A DNA stretch of 64,000 nt from Myxococcales bacterium. Its GTDB lineage: Bacteria > Myxococcota_A > UBA796 > GCA-2862545. Numbering within the stretch: position 1 is the stretch's first letter; each line of letters begins with the position of its first letter. A model generated the notes under the pieces. That model saw only the letters and a list, made by a program, of their open reading frames with translations, was not told the origin of the DNA and searched no databases. Below are positions 60,435 to 64,000 of this stretch, piece by piece. Location: positions 32,713-96,712 of the forward strand of contig JAHQVJ010000040.1 of assembly GCA_019634415.1 (NCBI GenBank). Reading direction: 5' to 3'. The translations under genes and the position numbers were made by a program.

Positions 60435-62134
60435 TCCTCGCACTGCCCTCGCTGTTCGCCTGCAACGCTCCTCCGACCGAGGCCGATCTGGCCGACACCC
60501 GTGGAGGGCGCGTCGACGTGTTCTTCAACGATCCCGGTGGACGGCTGGAGCAAGTCTGGTACTCCGACGCCATCCGCGTGATGGTGGACCTCATCGACAA
60601 CGCCGAGAGCTCCATCGACTTCGCGGTGATGGGCTTCTCCCACCCCGACGTGGTGGACGCCTTCGAGCGCGCCTTCGATCGAGGCATCGACCTGAAGATG
60701 GTGGGAGACGCCGGCCACCTCTACAACGACGGCTACCAGCGGTTCGCCGAGCGCCACATCCCGATGGTCACCGGCAACCTCGCCCACATCATGCACGACA
60801 AGTTCATGATCGTGGATCGCCGCTTCGTGCTGGCCAGCACCGCGAACTGGACGCCCACCGATCTGGAGAACAACTCCAACAACTTCGCCGTGATCGACAG
60901 CCCCGCCGTGGCCGCCGACTTCGCCGACGAGCACGCGCAGATGTGGAACGGCGTGTTCGGCCACAACAAGGTGGAGATCGACAACGGCCGGATCTACGAC
61001 GTGGGCGACACCCAGGTGGAGGTGTGGTTCAGCCCCAACGAAGACGCCATGGGCCGGATCCTCGAGCTGGTGGACGCGGCTCAGGAGCGGATCAGCTTCA
61101 CCATCTTCGCCTTCACCAAGGACCAGGTGGGCTCGGCCTTCATCCGCAAGCACGAAGAGCTGGTGGACGCCGGCCTGGTGACACAGGGCGACCGCAGCTT
61201 CGGCGTGTCGGGGATGATCGACCAGTCTCAGCTGCACAGCAACGGCCAGTACCACGAGGTCTACCGCCTGCTGGGCGCGGGGCTGCCCATGCGGCTCGAC
61301 GGCAACGACGCAGGACGGCAGCCCGGCGACTACCAGGCCGGCGGCGGGCGGCTGCACAGCAAGACCATGGTGATCGATCCCGACGGCGAGAACCCGGTGG
61401 TGATCTCGGGCTCCTTCAACTGGTCGTCGTCGGCCACCGTGTCGAACGACGAGTACCTGCTGGTGTTCCACGGTCCGCGCGTGGCGGCCGACTTCGTGGA
61501 CTACTTCGAGTACCTGTGGCGCAACGGGCGCCGCTTCGGCCAGGCACGCATCGGCGAGGACGGCCTCGAGGCGGGCGATCTCATCCTCAACGAGGTGCAC
61601 TGGTACGGCGTGCACGACAACGACGTGGACGGCTACGACGAGTTCCTGGAGCTGAAGAACCTCACCGACCGACCCATCCCCCTCGACATGTGGTCGCTGG
61701 CCAACGCCGACGACTTCGTGGTGGGCATCCCGCCAGGCTCGGTGGTGCCGGCGAACGGCACCTTCAGCATCCTCGATCACGTGCTCGAGCGCTACGTCGA
61801 CGGCGCCCCCCAAGACACCAACAGCGCGTTCCTGCGCGGGGATCTGGTGGTCAACGCCTTCAACGACGATCGGCAGAGCCGCCTGCAGCTCAAGGACCAG
61901 GCGCTCGAGCTGTTCCTCATCGATCCCGACGCCAACGTGATGGACGTGGCGGGCGACGGGGGCCCGGCGTTCGCGGGCGGGCCGGATGGCAGCGTGGTGC
62001 GCTCCATGGTGCGCGCTTCCATCCGCGGCGACGGCAGCGTGCCGGGCAGCTGGACCGCCAGCGACGTGACCGAGGGCGGCACCCACGTGAACCCGGACTA
62101 CCGATCCCAGATCCTGGCGACGCCCGGAGAATGA
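60431..62134 (+). CDS. Phospholipase D-superfamily lipoprotein with C-terminal lamin-tail domain
   Basis: 567 residues from a GTG at 60431 overlapping the previous stop. The leader LALPSLFAC is lipobox-like. Two intact HKD motifs are present: AHIMHDKFMIVDRRFVLAST with TANW, and RLHSKTMVIDPDG with SGSFNWSSS. Residues about 375-500 form an LTD domain (LILNEVHWYGVHDNDVDGYD, EFLELKNLTDRPIPLDMWSL). The enzyme could cleave phosphodiesters in phospholipid or nucleic acid; two HKD in one chain with this short spacing resembles PLD nucleases and cardiolipin-type enzymes. The LTD fusion favours surface nuclease action, which is inference. Confidence 0.87.
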   Translation: MILALPSLFACNAPPTEADLADTRGGRVDVFFNDPGGRLEQVWYSDAIRVMVDLIDNAESSIDFAVMGFSHPDVVDAFERAFDRGIDLKMVGDAGHLYNDGYQRFAERHIPMVTGNLAHIMHDKFMIVDRRFVLASTANWTPTDLENNSNNFAVIDSPAVAADFADEHAQMWNGVFGHNKVEIDNGRIYDVGDTQVEVWFSPNEDAMGRILELVDAAQERISFTIFAFTKDQVGSAFIRKHEELVDAGLVTQGDRSFGVSGMIDQSQLHSNGQYHEVYRLLGAGLPMRLDGNDAGRQPGDYQAGGGRLHSKTMVIDPDGENPVVISGSFNWSSSATVSNDEYLLVFHGPRVAADFVDYFEYLWRNGRRFGQARIGEDGLEAGDLILNEVHWYGVHDNDVDGYDEFLELKNLTDRPIPLDMWSLANADDFVVGIPPGSVVPANGTFSILDHVLERYVDGAPQDTNSAFLRGDLVVNAFNDDRQSRLQLKDQALELFLIDPDANVMDVAGDGGPAFAGGPDGSVVRSMVRASIRGDGSVPGSWTASDVTEGGTHVNPDYRSQILATPGE

Positions 62135-62207
62135 GCCCCTGAGCGGCGACACCACCGAGAACACCTGGACGGATGACGAGTCGGATCGTGGGGGCAGCCA
62201 CCTGGCG

Positions 62208-63578
<1,371 letters not shown>

Positions 63579-63587
63579 ACCACGCAG

Positions 63588-64000
63588 ATGGCCAGGGTTC
63601 ACATCGACGGACTCACGATTCCCCCCATCGACGGGCTGTCCGAGTTCCGTACATGGATCGGCTCGTTGGGTGAGGAAGCGCCCCGGGCAGCGTTCGTGGA
63701 CGGGGAGGTCTTCGTCGAGATGGCACCGCAGACCTTCGACATCCACCAACCACTCGTGGACGAGATCAACAGCACGCTGCGCTACCTGGCGACCGACCTC
63801 GATCTGGGGCGGTATTTCTTCCCGCCCAGCTGGATCACCCATGCCAGTGCCGGATTGTCCAACGAGCCGGACGGCTTCTTGGTTCGCTGGCAGTCCTTCG
63901 AGTCTGGCCGCGTGCAGGTGGCCCCGGAGCGACGATCGGAGCTGATGGGCGCACCCGACTTCGCCTTCGAGGCCGTCAGCCCCTCGTCTGCCAGCAAGGA
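63588..64000 (+). CDS. Uma2-family protein (partial)
   Basis: Starts with the ATG at 63588 and runs off the window after about 137 residues. VDGEVFVEMAPQTFDIHQPL and the pair EPDGFLVRW and PDFAFEAVSPSS match Uma2 (DUF820), a PD-(D/E)xK nuclease-like family frequent in cyanobacteria and Myxococcota; the carboxylates are visible. The catalytic Lys region may lie beyond the edge. Usually of unknown cellular role, sometimes linked with mobile DNA or defence. It is ten bases after the regulator's stop. Confidence 0.8.
   Translation, partial: MARVHIDGLTIPPIDGLSEFRTWIGSLGEEAPRAAFVDGEVFVEMAPQTFDIHQPLVDEINSTLRYLATDLDLGRYFFPPSWITHASAGLSNEPDGFLVRWQSFESGRVQVAPERRSELMGAPDFAFEAVSPSSASK

Overview
High-GC bacterial DNA, dense with genes. 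It most likely comes from a Myxococcota-type (former deltaproteobacterial) organism. The reasons are many lipobox lipoproteins carrying Asp/Ala/Thr (DADTDAD) low-complexity linkers, two secreted metalloproteases ending in a Gly-rich/hydrophobic/Arg tail like the MYXO-CTERM sorting tag, MopE-type DxDxDG repeats, a TonB receptor with a carboxypeptidase-like plug leader, an FHA-sigma54-type ATPase of the variant lacking GAFTGA, and futalosine-pathway menaquinone genes. The genus cannot be read from the sequence.

Layout. 1-2.5 kb: partial NmrA-like oxidoreductase, a CorC/HlyC-type membrane protein and a histidine phosphatase. 2.57-8.77 kb (minus): a tightly overlapping menaquinone operon (polyprenyl synthase, UbiX-type flavin prenyltransferase, MqnE, an unusual MqnA fusion, an amidohydrolase probably acting as aminofutalosine deaminase, a UbiA prenyltransferase). 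8.8-14.2 kb: an envelope protein, a YhaN/YhaO-like (SbcC/SbcD-like) ATPase-nuclease pair and a GbsR/MarR-type regulator. A shared inverted repeat (TTCAA-N6-TTGAA) sits upstream of both the menaquinone operon and the regulator. 14.2-19.1 kb: lipoproteins, an OmpA protein and a WD40-like protein. 19.1-21.2 kb: purF and a DEDDh exonuclease. 21.2-23.7 kb: a membrane retropepsin, an unknown protein and a PDZ-like protein. 23.7-26.3 kb: argG-argH. 26.4-32.4 kb (plus): an asparagine-synthase-like protein missing both catalytic signatures, then dnaX-ybaB-recR, a ThiS-like carrier and a pseudouridine synthase. 32.4-37.1 kb (minus): a 4.5S SRP RNA, a very large WD40-caspase protein, two tRNA-Ser genes and tadA. 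The grouping of tadA, tRNA-Ser, SRP RNA, dnaX, ybaB and recR resembles the arrangement known in Firmicutes. 37.2-39.2 kb: a catalytically dead-looking alpha/beta hydrolase and a CCA-adding-type nucleotidyltransferase. 39.2-44.0 kb (minus): a TonB-dependent receptor and two large lipoproteins in one operon. 44.3-48.0 kb: a secreted protein and two tandem matrixin-like metalloproteases. 48-56.9 kb: a sulfatase-like lipoprotein, a zinc-ribbon/pseudokinase/PP2C protein and several lipoproteins. 57.0-62.1 kb: an operon of an outer-membrane barrel, a lamin-tail lipoprotein, a degenerate phospholipase D-like lipoprotein and an intact PLD plus lamin-tail lipoprotein. 62.1-64.0 kb: an FHA/AAA+ regulator and a partial Uma2 protein.

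The most distinctive signals are the MqnA fusion to an MqnC-like piece from which the whole radical-SAM core has been lost, the two-copy operator linking a GbsR-type regulator to menaquinone synthesis, the porin/PLD/lamin-tail surface operon, and a run of probable pseudoenzymes. Other frames stay open for hundreds of codons because of the GC bias; those were treated as shadows.
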